Source: Rhodanobacter sp.
GTDB lineage: Bacteria > Pseudomonadota > Gammaproteobacteria > Xanthomonadales > Rhodanobacteraceae
Assembly: GCA_040371205.1 (NCBI GenBank)
Contig: AP031382.1
Coordinates: 186,001-250,000, forward strand
Reading direction: 5' to 3'
Length of the DNA stretch: 64,000 nt
Below, piece by piece: positions 53,108 through 62,792 of the stretch. Within the stretch, counting starts at the first letter, position 1, and every line of letters starts with the position of its first letter. The position numbers and the translations under genes are program-made. The notes under the pieces were generated by a model that searched no databases, had not been told where the DNA came from, and worked only from the letters and a program-made list of their open reading frames with translations.

Positions 53108-55117
53108 ATGCGTACTTGGTGCGGCGGAGCGATCCGCCATCTCGGCCGGATCGGCATGTTGGTGCTGGCGTGTGTGGCGGGTACGGCGACGGTGCGGGCG
53201 GCCAGCCTCGACGCCGCCTTGCTTCCGCAAATACAGGCAGCCACCTTCGAAGTGGTGCAGGCCAAGCCCGGCAACGATCCGCTGACCTACGAGAAGCCGC
53301 TGCCGCTGGACCTGCTTCCGTATCAGGAACGTACCGACAAGTACTATTCCATCGGCACCGCCTTCGCGATCGGCCACGGCCGCTACGTGACGGCGGGCCA
53401 TGTGCTGATGGCCGGGTGGGACAGCCTGTGGGGGGCGCCCGAACTGCGCGACGGCGCCGGCCACGTCTATCCGATCGCGAAGATCGAGAAATTCTCGCTG
53501 CGCCAGGACTTCGTGGTGTTCACGCTGGCGCAGCAGCCGGCCGGCGACGCCGCGCTGGCGATCGACCGCACGCCTGCGCTCAACCAGGTGGTCTATGCGG
53601 TGGGCAACGCGCTGGGCACCGGCGTGGTGATTCGCGACGGCCTGTACACCTCCGACACGCCGGAGGAGCAGGACGGCGCCTGGAAGTGGATGCGCTTCTC
53701 CGCCGCGGCCTCGCCAGGCAACAGCGGCGGCCCGCTGCTGGACAAGGACGGCAAGGTCATCGGCGTGGTGCTGATGAAGTCGGCCAACGAGAACCTCAAC
53801 TACGCGCTGCCGATCCGCGAAGTGCTGGACGCGCCGGACGGCAAGGCCGTGATGGACACGCGCGTCGGCTACCGGATCGACTTGTTCGACACCGTGCAGA
53901 ACGGCGAGCTGAAGACCCAGTTCGCGCTGCCCGAGAGCCTGGGCGATTTCTATCGCGACTACCAGACGCGCTTCGACGCGAACGAGGACGGCTTGCAGAA
54001 GGCGCTGCTGGAGCGCGAATCCGCCAACCTGTTTCCCAACGGCGCGGGTTCGGCGCGCCTGTTGTATCAACAGACAATCCTCAGCAACTTTCCCTCGTTG
54101 GTCGTGCGCGACAGCGATGGCGAGTGGGGCCGCACGGATAACCAGTCGCGTTACTTCGCGCTGGACGGCAACGGCTACGTGCGGGTCGGCGCGGCCGGAC
54201 ACAACGGCATGGTCCGCATTCGCCGGCCTGACGGGATGGCGGCGGCGACGTTCTACGGCGATGCGCGGGCGCGCATGGATCTGCTGGCGCGCACCGGTTT
54301 GTTCCAGCGCACGGTGGCCGGCGAGAAGATCAAGATCACCTCGCTGGGCAAGCCGACGTTCGAAGCCGAGCACGTCGACCGCTGGCAGCGCCCGTGGCAC
54401 GTCGCCGTCTGGCCATTGCCCTACGCGAACATGCTCGTGGTGACGTATTCGCTGCCGACGCCGGACGGCTGCGCGATGCTGGTGCGTTTCGTGCCGCCCG
54501 CCGGCTTGCACGACACCCGGCTCGACTTCGACGCGCTGAGCAGCTTCGTCTACCTGACCTACGACGGCACCTTGGCGCAGTGGAAGGATTTCCTCGGCAA
54601 CCCGGCACTCCAGCCCGCCGCGTTCCGCAACATCCACATCGACTACGACTACGACAAACGTTTCAGCTATGCCTCGCAGCGCGTGGTGTTCGCTTACCCC
54701 TCCTCGCTGCAGCCGGTCAAACCGGACAACCTGCTGCAGCTGGGTTTCCGCTTCTTCCTCGATGGCGGCAAGCCGGTGTGGGGCGTCGGCGACGTGCAGA
54801 TCTGGAAGAACACCGCCTCCGACGATCACGACAACGTCAACGTCCAGCGCTACATCGCGCCGCCGGCCGGGCTGGACGACGACATGAGCAGCCGCTGGAA
54901 GAAACTGTCGGAGCGACAGTACCCGTACAACGCCGTGGCGCGCTACGAAAACGATCTGATGAAGATCGACGCCGTGATCGCGCCGATGCCCGCCGCCAAC
55001 CAACCCGGCGCGGTGCTGTATACCGCTTTCTACGGTACGGCGGGCACGCAGCCCCAGGACTTCATGAAAGGCAAACTCGACCTGCTGACGAAGAATATGC
55101 GGGTGATCGAACATTGA
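53108..55117 (+). CDS. Secreted trypsin-like (S1-type) serine protease with large C-terminal region
   Basis: A 669-residue protein with a signal peptide (HLGRIGMLVLACVAGTATVRA). The protease domain covers about 60-260 with His at about 98 (VTAGHVLMAG), Asp at about 134 (RQDFVVFTL) and Ser at about 206 (SPGNSGGPLLD). The remaining ~400 residues form a soluble, beta-rich region (for example HVAVWPLPYANMLVVTYSL) that I do not recognise; there is no PDZ domain, unlike DegP. AAGGA before MRTWCGG decides the start; another Met lies five codons earlier. It is divergent from lhr and its substrate is unknown. Confidence 0.88.
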   Translation: MRTWCGGAIRHLGRIGMLVLACVAGTATVRAASLDAALLPQIQAATFEVVQAKPGNDPLTYEKPLPLDLLPYQERTDKYYSIGTAFAIGHGRYVTAGHVLMAGWDSLWGAPELRDGAGHVYPIAKIEKFSLRQDFVVFTLAQQPAGDAALAIDRTPALNQVVYAVGNALGTGVVIRDGLYTSDTPEEQDGAWKWMRFSAAASPGNSGGPLLDKDGKVIGVVLMKSANENLNYALPIREVLDAPDGKAVMDTRVGYRIDLFDTVQNGELKTQFALPESLGDFYRDYQTRFDANEDGLQKALLERESANLFPNGAGSARLLYQQTILSNFPSLVVRDSDGEWGRTDNQSRYFALDGNGYVRVGAAGHNGMVRIRRPDGMAAATFYGDARARMDLLARTGLFQRTVAGEKIKITSLGKPTFEAEHVDRWQRPWHVAVWPLPYANMLVVTYSLPTPDGCAMLVRFVPPAGLHDTRLDFDALSSFVYLTYDGTLAQWKDFLGNPALQPAAFRNIHIDYDYDKRFSYASQRVVFAYPSSLQPVKPDNLLQLGFRFFLDGGKPVWGVGDVQIWKNTASDDHDNVNVQRYIAPPAGLDDDMSSRWKKLSERQYPYNAVARYENDLMKIDAVIAPMPAANQPGAVLYTAFYGTAGTQPQDFMKGKLDLLTKNMRVIEH

Positions 55118-55193
55118 TCGACATGCATGGAAGGGCGCGGCGAGCCGCGCTCTCCTCCGGGCTGTGCGGTGGCGCACCCTGATCGGGGATGGA

Positions 55194-56099
55194 ATGGAAG
55201 GCGTGAAACAACCGGAGCTTGCGGCGCGCAAGGCGCAGAACATCGGACCCGCACACGATGCGGCATGGTTGGCCGCGCCCGACGGCCAGCCGCTGCGCTT
55301 GCGCGACTGGCCGCTGCCGCAGGCGCGCGGCGGCGTGCTGCTCGTGCACGGCCTCGGCGAACACGCTGGCCGTTACGCCGCGCTCGCGCACTGGCTCAAC
55401 GCGCGCGGCTACGCGGTGCGCGGCTACGACCAGCGCGGCCACGGCGAAAGCCCGGGGCCGCGCGGGGTGCTTCGCCATCCCGACGACCTGCTCGCCGATC
55501 TCGCCGTGGTGCATGCGGACTACGCGCGCGCGCTGGGCGCCGCGCCGTTGCTGCTCGGCCACAGCATGGGCGGGCTGGTCGCGCTGCGCGCGGTGCTCGA
55601 TGGGCGCGTCGCGCCGCAGGCGCTGGTGCTCTCTTCGCCGGCATTGCGCAGCCACGCCTCGCCGGGCCTGCGCAGGCTGGCGGCGGTGCTGGCGCGGACG
55701 CTGCCGAACCTGCGCCTGCGCAACGGCCTCGACCTGCCGCGCCTCAGCCACGACGCGCGCGTGGTCGACGCCTATCGTGCCGACGCCTTGTGCCACGACC
55801 GCGTCAGCCCGCGCCTCGCCGACTTCATCTTCCGCGCCGGCGCGTCGTGCACCGCCGATGCCGGACGCCTCGCGCTGCCCGCGCTGTTGCTGGTGGCCGG
55901 CGAGGACGCATTGGTCGATGCCGGCGGCAGCCGCGACTTTTCCGCCGCCGCAACCGGCACGCAGCAACTCACCACGCGCTATTTCGCCACGCTGTACCAC
56001 GAGCTGTTCAACGAGGCGGAGCCCGGCCGAAGCCAGGTGCTGATGCAATTGGCCGACTGGCTGCGGCGCCTGCCGAGGGAAACGGCGAGCCGCCGTTGA
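55194..56099 (+). CDS. Alpha/beta hydrolase (monoacylglycerol lipase-like)
   Basis: A 301-residue serine hydrolase. Signature residues are the oxyanion HGLGEHAGRY (about 53-62), DQRGHGESPGPRG (about 80-92), nucleophile Ser in LLGHSMGGL (about 122), the acid in VAGEDALVDAGGS and the His in LYHELFNE. HGLGEHAGRY and RGHGES are typical of lysophospholipases and monoacylglycerol lipases. GGGGAT before MEGVKQPEL gives the start. It sits 76 bases after the protease gene in the same direction. Confidence 0.92.
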   Translation: MEGVKQPELAARKAQNIGPAHDAAWLAAPDGQPLRLRDWPLPQARGGVLLVHGLGEHAGRYAALAHWLNARGYAVRGYDQRGHGESPGPRGVLRHPDDLLADLAVVHADYARALGAAPLLLGHSMGGLVALRAVLDGRVAPQALVLSSPALRSHASPGLRRLAAVLARTLPNLRLRNGLDLPRLSHDARVVDAYRADALCHDRVSPRLADFIFRAGASCTADAGRLALPALLLVAGEDALVDAGGSRDFSAAATGTQQLTTRYFATLYHELFNEAEPGRSQVLMQLADWLRRLPRETASRR

Positions 56100-56238
56100 T
56101 GCCCGCAAACCCCTGCCTTTCGGCAGGGGGCGGCCTTCAGGCACATACACTGCGGCGCGAAGCCGGGCATAAAAGAGCGCGGGAACAGATGCCGGACGCG
56201 CGGTGTCTCCCGTTATGCTGGCGCGCCACGGAGGACAC

Positions 56239-59200
56239 GTGAACATCTTCGCCCCCATGATCCGACGGCCCGTCGGCACCTCGCTGCTGGCGATCGGCCT
56301 GGCCATCGCCGGCTTCTGGGCCTACCTGCTGCTGGGCGTGGCGGCGTTGCCGTCGATCGAGTTTCCCGGCGTGGTGGTGTTTGCGTCGACGCCGGGCGCC
56401 AGCGCGCAGACCATGGCGAACACCGTGGTGGCGCCGTTGGAGCGGCACCTGGGGCGCATCCCCGGCATCAAGCAGATGGTGTCCAACGCCAGCGACGGCG
56501 GCGCACAGATCCAGATCCTGTTCGACATGAGCCGCAGCGCCGACCAGGCCGCGCGCGACGTGCAGCAGGCCATCAATGCCGCCATGCCTGACCTGCCCAC
56601 CGGGATCTCGCCGCCGCAGTATTTCAAGTTCGACACCTCGCAGATCCCGATCCTGCTGGTCGCGGTGACTTCCACCAGTTTGTCGCCGGACAAGCTCTAC
56701 GACCTCACCGACACGCTGCTGGAACCCGCGGTGGCGCAGGTGCCCGGCGTGGCGCAGGTGCAGGTGGGCGGATCGCCGCATGCGGTGCGCGTGGCGTTGC
56801 ACGCCGACGCGATGGCGCACGTGGGTATTACCGCCAACGACATCGCGAACGCGTTGCGTGCGGCCAACGTCACCGCGCCGCAGGGCATGCTCGGCAACGG
56901 CGACACCCAGCTCACGGTGAGCGCGAACGATTCGCTGCACAGCGTGGCCGACTTCGCCAGGCTGGTGATCGCCAGCCGCAACGGCGTGCCGGTCCGTCTT
57001 TCCGACGTGGCCACCGTCACCGGCGGCCAGCAGGACCAGTACGCCGCGGTCTGGTTCAACGGCCAGCGTTCGGTGCTGCTGCAGGTCAGCAAGCGCCCGG
57101 AGGCGAACTCGGTGGCCACGGTCGAGGCCATCCTGGCGCGCCTGCCCGAGCTGCATGCGCTGATGCCGGCCGACGTGCAGATCCGCCCGATCTTCGACCT
57201 CACCGCCACCACCAAGTCCGCGTTGCACGAGGTGAACGTGGCGCTGCTGATGAGCGTGGTGATGGTGGCGCTGGTGATGCTGGTGTTCCTGCGCCGGCTG
57301 CGGCCCACCGTGATCGCCATGTTCAGCGTGCCGTTGTCGCTGGCCGGCGCCTTCGTGCTGATGTGGGCGCTGGGCTTCACGCTCAACACGCTGTCGCTGG
57401 TGGCGCTGGTGCTGTGCGTGGGCTTCGTGGTGGACGACGCCATCGTGGTGATCGAGAACATCGTGCGCCACATGGAGGCGGGCATGCGCCCGCTGGAGGC
57501 CGCGCTCACCGGCGTGCGCGAGATCGGCTTCACGGTGGTGTCGATCACCTTGTCGCTGATCGCGGTGTTCGGCCCGATGGTGTTCGGCGACAACATGTTC
57601 ACCCTGTTGATGCGCGAGTTCTCGGTGACGCTGATCGCCACCATCGTGATCTCCGCGCTGGTGTCGCTGACCCTCACGCCCGCGCTGTGCGGACGCTGGC
57701 TGGCGCACGAGCACGCCGGGATCGCACGCCGGCCGGGCCGGCTGGAGCGCTGGGCCGAGCGTTTCGACCAGGCCATCCTGCGCCGCTACGAACGCTGGCT
57801 GGACTGGGCGATGAAGCATCGCCGGCTGATGCGCTGGCAGCCACCCATCCTGCTGGTGCTGACCGCCGCGTTGGCGGTGCTGGTGGGCATGATCTCCGGC
57901 GGCGGCCTGATGCCGAAGGAGGACATCGGCCTGCTGCAGGCGCAGATCACCGCCGATGCCAACATCTCGCCCACCCAGATGGCGACGCGTACCCAGGACA
58001 TCTCCGCCACCGTGCGTGCCGACCCGGCGGTGCTCGACGTCACCAGCATTCTCGGCGGCAACAACAACAGCGGCGCCGTCGGCAACCGCTCGACGCTGTT
58101 CATCGACCTGAAGCCGCATGGCGACAAGCCCGGCGACCGTCACGAAACCGCGCAGCAGGTGGTCGACCGGTTGTCGGCCAAGTTCAAGAACCTGGCCGAC
58201 ATGAACGTGTCGCTGACGCCGGTGCAGTTCCTCGGCGGTGGCGGCGGCGGTGGCAACGGCGGCCCGCAGTATTCGTTCCAGCTCAGCAGCACCAGCGGCG
58301 CGCCGCTGCAGCAGCCCACGCTGGCGGTGGCCAAGGCGATGCGGGGCATGAAGCAGTTCCGCGACGTCACCACCAGCTACGACACCATCGGCAAGCAGCA
58401 GATGCTGGAAGTGGACCGCAATGCGGCGGCGCGGCTGCAGGTCACCATGGGCGAGGTGGACGACGCGCTGAACCGGTCGTTCGGCCAGACGCCGGTGTCG
58501 ACGATCTACTCCGACATCAGCCAGTACTCGGTGGTGCTGACCTCCGACAAGGCCGATTCGCTGAGCCCGGCGAGCCTGCTCAACACCTATGTGCGCAACG
58601 GGCAGGGCAAGATGATCCCGCTGTCCGCGATCGCGCACATCAAACCGATCACCGCGCCGCTGACCATCAGCCATTTCGACCAGATCGAGTCGTCGCAGAT
58701 CAGCTACAACCTCGCCAAGGGCACCACCCAGATCGAGGGCCTGAAGCTGGTGGATCAGGCGATCTACGCCGCCAACCTCCCCGCAGGCATCCAGAAGAAG
58801 TACACCGGCGACAACCAGAACCTGCTGGACGCGCTCACCAATGCGTTGCTGCTGCTGATCGCGGTGATCGCGGCGATGTACGTGGTGCTGGGCATCCTGT
58901 ACGAAAGCCTGATCCACCCGCTGACCATTCTTTCCACCTTGCCGGCTGCAGGCATGGGCGCCTTCCTCGCCATGCTGCTCACCCACACCCAGCTCACCCT
59001 GATGTCGGTGATCGCCGTGCTGATGCTGATCGGCATCGTGAAGAAGAACGCGATCCTGATGGTGGACTTCGCCCTGGTCGCCGAACGCGAACACGGCAAG
59101 ACGCCGCCCGAGGCGATCCGCGAGGCCGCGCTGGTGCGTTTCCGCCCGATCACCATGACCACCCTGGTGGCGATGGGCGCGGCGCTGCCGCTGGCGATCG

Positions 59201-59412
59201 GCTTCGGCACCGGCTCGGAGATGCGCCAGCCGCTGGGCATCGCCATCCTCGGCGGCCTGTTGGTATCGCAATTGCTGACCTTGCTCAGCACGCCCGCGAT
59301 GTACCTCTGGCAGCACGACCGCCGCGAGCGCAAGGCCAAGCGGAAAGCGCTGCGCGAGGAGATCCGCCGCCAGCGCGAAGTGGCGAAGCAGATGCCGGCG
59401 TTGCCGGGCTAG
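56239..59412 (+). CDS. RND-family multidrug efflux transporter, inner-membrane subunit (complete)
   Basis: A 1057-residue proton-driven pump of the MdtB/MdtC type. A GTG start is set by GGAGGACAC just upstream, giving VNIFAPMIRRPVG, the family N-terminus. It has 12 TM helices with relay residues in FVVDDAIVVIENI (TM4, Asp pair) and IGIVKKNAILMVDFAL (TM10, Lys), plus two periplasmic porter/docking regions. A seven-residue Gly run (GGGGGGGNGG) lies in the second porter loop, and the C-terminus is a long basic tail. No membrane-fusion or outer-membrane gene is adjacent, so its adaptor must be encoded elsewhere. A good terminator follows. Confidence 0.95.
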   Translation: MNIFAPMIRRPVGTSLLAIGLAIAGFWAYLLLGVAALPSIEFPGVVVFASTPGASAQTMANTVVAPLERHLGRIPGIKQMVSNASDGGAQIQILFDMSRSADQAARDVQQAINAAMPDLPTGISPPQYFKFDTSQIPILLVAVTSTSLSPDKLYDLTDTLLEPAVAQVPGVAQVQVGGSPHAVRVALHADAMAHVGITANDIANALRAANVTAPQGMLGNGDTQLTVSANDSLHSVADFARLVIASRNGVPVRLSDVATVTGGQQDQYAAVWFNGQRSVLLQVSKRPEANSVATVEAILARLPELHALMPADVQIRPIFDLTATTKSALHEVNVALLMSVVMVALVMLVFLRRLRPTVIAMFSVPLSLAGAFVLMWALGFTLNTLSLVALVLCVGFVVDDAIVVIENIVRHMEAGMRPLEAALTGVREIGFTVVSITLSLIAVFGPMVFGDNMFTLLMREFSVTLIATIVISALVSLTLTPALCGRWLAHEHAGIARRPGRLERWAERFDQAILRRYERWLDWAMKHRRLMRWQPPILLVLTAALAVLVGMISGGGLMPKEDIGLLQAQITADANISPTQMATRTQDISATVRADPAVLDVTSILGGNNNSGAVGNRSTLFIDLKPHGDKPGDRHETAQQVVDRLSAKFKNLADMNVSLTPVQFLGGGGGGGNGGPQYSFQLSSTSGAPLQQPTLAVAKAMRGMKQFRDVTTSYDTIGKQQMLEVDRNAAARLQVTMGEVDDALNRSFGQTPVSTIYSDISQYSVVLTSDKADSLSPASLLNTYVRNGQGKMIPLSAIAHIKPITAPLTISHFDQIESSQISYNLAKGTTQIEGLKLVDQAIYAANLPAGIQKKYTGDNQNLLDALTNALLLLIAVIAAMYVVLGILYESLIHPLTILSTLPAAGMGAFLAMLLTHTQLTLMSVIAVLMLIGIVKKNAILMVDFALVAEREHGKTPPEAIREAALVRFRPITMTTLVAMGAALPLAIGFGTGSEMRQPLGIAILGGLLVSQLLTLLSTPAMYLWQHDRRERKAKRKALREEIRRQREVAKQMPALPG

Positions 59413-59435
59413 TGGCCTGCAAGCGCGCACTGGAC

Positions 59436-59461
59436 GGCCGGGCGCAGTGCGCCCGGCCTTT
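59436..59461 (+). terminator. Rho-independent terminator after the RND pump
   Basis: A perfect 10-bp stem GGCCGGGCGC/GCGCCCGGCC with an AGT loop is followed by TTT, 24 bases after the pump stop codon. The short U-tract lowers confidence slightly. Confidence 0.8.
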
Positions 59462-59558
59462 GGAAGAGCCGGGCACGATTTGGTGGTGACTCTGTCGGGT
59501 GCCGGCACTCATGTGCGGCACCATCGACGTACGCCGCCTGCTCAAGCCGCGGGAAGTA

Positions 59559-60137
59559 TCAGTTGCTCTTCGCGGCGGGTGCCGATGCGTCGTGCTTGCT
59601 TGCCCGGTAGGCTGCGAGCTGCTTCGTCGTCTCGTCGGAGATCTGCTGGATCTTCGGCATCAGCGCGGCCATCCTCGATTGCACGGATTGCATGAGTTGC
59701 GCCATCAGGGCCGGCATTTTCGCGATCATCGCCTGGCCGGCCGGCGACCGGTAGAAGGCCAGCATGCCGTTGATGTCCTGCTGCGTGAAGGTCTTGCTGT
59801 AGATGTCGACATACATCGGTTGCAAGGAATCCCACGACACCTCCTGTTGCATCAGGGTCTCCATCTTGTCGACTTGGGCATCGATGATCTTCTGTTCACC
59901 GGCATCGATGGGCTTGCCGGCGGTGGCGCGTGCGATCGACTGACGTAGCATGCCGTCCATCCGTGCGGTCATGGAGTCGATCAGCTTGTGCGACTGCGTC
60001 ACCTGCAGAAGTTCGTTGATCGAAGCCCTGCTGGCGGGCTGGCTCGATGCCGCGGCCGTGGTTGCTGCGGGTGTTGCGGCGTTAGTTGCGCCGCAAACCA
60101 GGAAGCCGGCCAGAAGGCCGAAGGACACAAGACGCAT
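59559..60137 (-). CDS. DUF2059-family exported protein
   Basis: A 192-residue protein with a signal peptide ending ATNAATP. An Ala/Ser-rich spacer leads to a helical DUF2059 domain of about 60-190: SINELLQVTQSHKLIDSM, then FTQQDINGMLAFYRSPAGQAM and PALMAQLMQSVQSRM. The family is widespread in proteobacteria and of unknown function. AAAGGAG eight bases before MRLVSFGLLAG supports the start; the longer frame lacks a signal peptide. It lies just downstream of the S9 peptidase gene in the same direction. Confidence 0.88.
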   Translation of the reverse strand: MRLVSFGLLAGFLVCGATNAATPAATTAAASSQPASRASINELLQVTQSHKLIDSMTARMDGMLRQSIARATAGKPIDAGEQKIIDAQVDKMETLMQQEVSWDSLQPMYVDIYSKTFTQQDINGMLAFYRSPAGQAMIAKMPALMAQLMQSVQSRMAALMPKIQQISDETTKQLAAYRASKHDASAPAAKSN

Positions 60138-60202
60138 GGGTTCACTCCTTTGGATGTCGAATGGAGACCGGCAGCGGATGTTGCTGCCGGTACAACGGTC
60201 TT

Positions 60203-62656
60203 TCAATTTCCGCTATGCGTCCGGACCGGCTTGACGTAGGTGTTGAACAGCTCGTCAATCCGCCGGTACTCGTCGTACCAGTCGGCGGCGTGCTCGAACT
60301 CGTGGCGTTCCAGCGGGTACAGCGAGATCCAGAAGTTCTTCTTGTGCAGTTCGACGAAGCGCTGGTAGAGGCGCAGCGAGTCGCTGGCCATCACGTTGTT
60401 GTCGATCAGGCCGTGCTCGATCAGCAGCGGGTCCTGCAGGTTCTGCGCGTACTCGATCGGCGAGCTGGTCTTGTACGCCTCGGGGTCGAGTTGCGGATCG
60501 TTGAGGATGTTCGAGGTGTACTCGTCGTTGTAGGTGGACCAATCCGCCGGCGGACGCAGCGCGGCGCCCGCCGCGAACTGCCCCGGCGCGCGCAGCAGCG
60601 CCATCTCGGTCATGAAGCCGCCGTAGCTGCCGCCGTAGATGCCCACGCGCTTCGGGTCGACGCCATGGTGCTTGACCAGCCAGGCCTTGCCGTCGAGCAG
60701 GTCTTCCAGCTCCGGGTGGCCCATGTGGCGGTAGATCGCGTCGCGCCAGTCGCGGCCGTAGCCGGCGGAGCCGCGGTAGTCCATGTCCAGCACCACGTAG
60801 CCCTGCTGCACCAGCAGGTTCTGGAACATCTGCTCGCGGATGTAATAGGTCTCCTGCTTCGACACGTCCTGCAGGTAGCCGGCGCCGTGCACGAAGATCA
60901 CCGCAGGCCGCGAATCGGGCGCGTCGGTCTCGCCGGCGGGTCCGTAGTACTTGGCGTAGATCACGCCGGCGCCGTGCGACGAGGGTACCTCGACAAACTG
61001 CGGCTGGATCCACGGACGCGCGGAAAAACCGGGCTTCATGGTGTCGGTGAGTTCGCGCGGCGTGCCGCCGCCGGCCGGCTGCACGGCGAGCTGGTCGAGC
61101 AGGTAGGGCGCGGAATGCAGCACGGCGAGCCGGCTGCCGTCGGGCGAGAGCGCGAAGCCGTCCACGCCTTCGTACTGCGTCAGGCGGGTAAGCGCGCCGC
61201 CGCTGGCCGGCACGCGGTAGACGTCGTAGCTGTAGGGCGCCGTCTTGTTCGCCAGCAGGTAGAACCACTTTCCGTCCGGGCTCAGCTGCGGTTGGCTCAC
61301 CTCGAACCGGTTGTTGTCGGTGAGTGCCCGGGCCTTGCCGTCCAGCGGCTTGGCGTAGAGGCGCGACCAGCCGCTGGCTTCGCTCAGGTACCACAGCGTG
61401 CGGTTGTCCTTCTCCCAGCCGAAGTCGTTGAAGCTCCAGTTGATCCAGGCGTCGTCGTGCAGACGGTCCTGCGGCACCAGCGTGTGGTGGGCGAAGTCGA
61501 CGGTGGCGAGCCAGCGGTCCTTGTTGTCGATCGCGCGCAACTGCACGGCGGCCTGGCTGCCGTCGTCGCTCCACGCGATGCCGCCGCCGTTGCTGTCGCT
61601 GTCGACCAGGGCGATGGTGACCGGGCGCACCGCGGGCGCCTGCAATGCCTTGGCCTCGTCGGCGTGGCCGGCCTTGAGCAGCGCGGCGACGGTCTGCGCG
61701 CGGATCGCCTTGAGCGGATCGTCCTTGATGCCGGGCAGGTTGTCGGTGGAGAGCGGCCACGCCTTGTGCACGGCGAGGTCGAGCAGCAGCAGCGACTGCG
61801 GCGCGGGATCGTTGCGGCCCACGTAGGTGCGCGCCGCCTCCGTCTCGGTGTAGCCGGAATCGGTGACGTAGTGGATCACGTCGGGCGCTTTGCCGTCGTC
61901 GTGGTGCGCGGGCAGGGTGACCACCAGCATCCAGCGGCCGTCGGGCGACAGCTCGGTGTCCGCCGCCTTGATCTTGTCGCCCAGCCAGAACGGTTGCGGC
62001 GCGCGGCTGGCGTCGGCGGCGGCCAGCGCCTGCTGCCGCGCGCGCTGCGCGTCGCGGTCGGCCTTGATCTCGCGCAGCGTGCTGAACAGCGCGAGCTGCT
62101 GGCGTTGCAGCGCGTCGGGCTGGGCCGCCTGCGGGTCGTCGGCGAATTTCAGGATGGCGACGGGCGAGGTGACGCCGCTGGCGAGGTCGTAGCTGTACCA
62201 GTCGTTGCCGTCGCGGAACTGCAGCGCGCGGCCGTCGGCGCTGAACTGCGGCGAGGACTCCGGTTGCGGCGAGCGCGTGACCTGCACGCGCCGGCCGCTG
62301 GCGAGGTCGATCATGAACACGTCGCCGTGCAGGATGAAGGCCGCGTGCGTGCGGTTGCGGTCGTACACCGCCGGGCCCTCGGCCTGCGCCATCGCGGCGG
62401 GATCGAGCTTGCCGCCCGCGCCGTTGCCGGCGTCGACGCGGTAGAGGTCGCGCACCTCGTCGCCGTCGCGCTTCAGCGCGTAGTACAGGCTGCGGCCGTC
62501 CACGCTCCAGTACGGGCTTTCCACCGCATGACCCAGCCAGTCGGGGCTGGCCATGATGGTCTGCAGATCGAGCGGGGCGACGGCCGGCGTCGCGGCCAAA
62601 GTGGCGGCGGGCAGCACGGCGAGGGCGATCAGGCTGGCGAGCAGCAGGCGGCGCAT
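60203..62656 (-). CDS. S9-family (prolyl oligopeptidase-clan) secreted peptidase
   Basis: An 817-residue peptidase of the DPP-IV-like S9 group. A signal peptide (MRRLLLASLIALAVLPA...) is followed by a beta-propeller of about 100-530 built from repeats such as WSVDGRSLYYALKRD and LSPDGRWMLVV. The hydrolase domain has the classical elbow GGSYGGF (Ser at about 677), the acid in EHGLIDNNV (Asp at about 752) and the His in ERHEFEHA (about 785). The Met at MRRLLL is chosen over a Met 16 codons earlier because it starts the signal. The gene is divergent from the prolyl oligopeptidase at 62793. Together with the S9 protein at 11251 it suggests extensive peptide use. Confidence 0.93.
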   Translation of the reverse strand: MRRLLLASLIALAVLPAATLAATPAVAPLDLQTIMASPDWLGHAVESPYWSVDGRSLYYALKRDGDEVRDLYRVDAGNGAGGKLDPAAMAQAEGPAVYDRNRTHAAFILHGDVFMIDLASGRRVQVTRSPQPESSPQFSADGRALQFRDGNDWYSYDLASGVTSPVAILKFADDPQAAQPDALQRQQLALFSTLREIKADRDAQRARQQALAAADASRAPQPFWLGDKIKAADTELSPDGRWMLVVTLPAHHDDGKAPDVIHYVTDSGYTETEAARTYVGRNDPAPQSLLLLDLAVHKAWPLSTDNLPGIKDDPLKAIRAQTVAALLKAGHADEAKALQAPAVRPVTIALVDSDSNGGGIAWSDDGSQAAVQLRAIDNKDRWLATVDFAHHTLVPQDRLHDDAWINWSFNDFGWEKDNRTLWYLSEASGWSRLYAKPLDGKARALTDNNRFEVSQPQLSPDGKWFYLLANKTAPYSYDVYRVPASGGALTRLTQYEGVDGFALSPDGSRLAVLHSAPYLLDQLAVQPAGGGTPRELTDTMKPGFSARPWIQPQFVEVPSSHGAGVIYAKYYGPAGETDAPDSRPAVIFVHGAGYLQDVSKQETYYIREQMFQNLLVQQGYVVLDMDYRGSAGYGRDWRDAIYRHMGHPELEDLLDGKAWLVKHHGVDPKRVGIYGGSYGGFMTEMALLRAPGQFAAGAALRPPADWSTYNDEYTSNILNDPQLDPEAYKTSSPIEYAQNLQDPLLIEHGLIDNNVMASDSLRLYQRFVELHKKNFWISLYPLERHEFEHAADWYDEYRRIDELFNTYVKPVRTHSGN

Positions 62657-62792
62657 GGGTGATCCTTGCAACGTAAAAAGGCAGCATAAACGAGCGCGCG
62701 GCACGTGCGACCTTCCCCGTGCCGGAAGTCAGGTGCGTGGCGGTTGGTGCGGGAGTACGCTCGAAGACCGACCGAGCTGCCGGAGAAACCGC

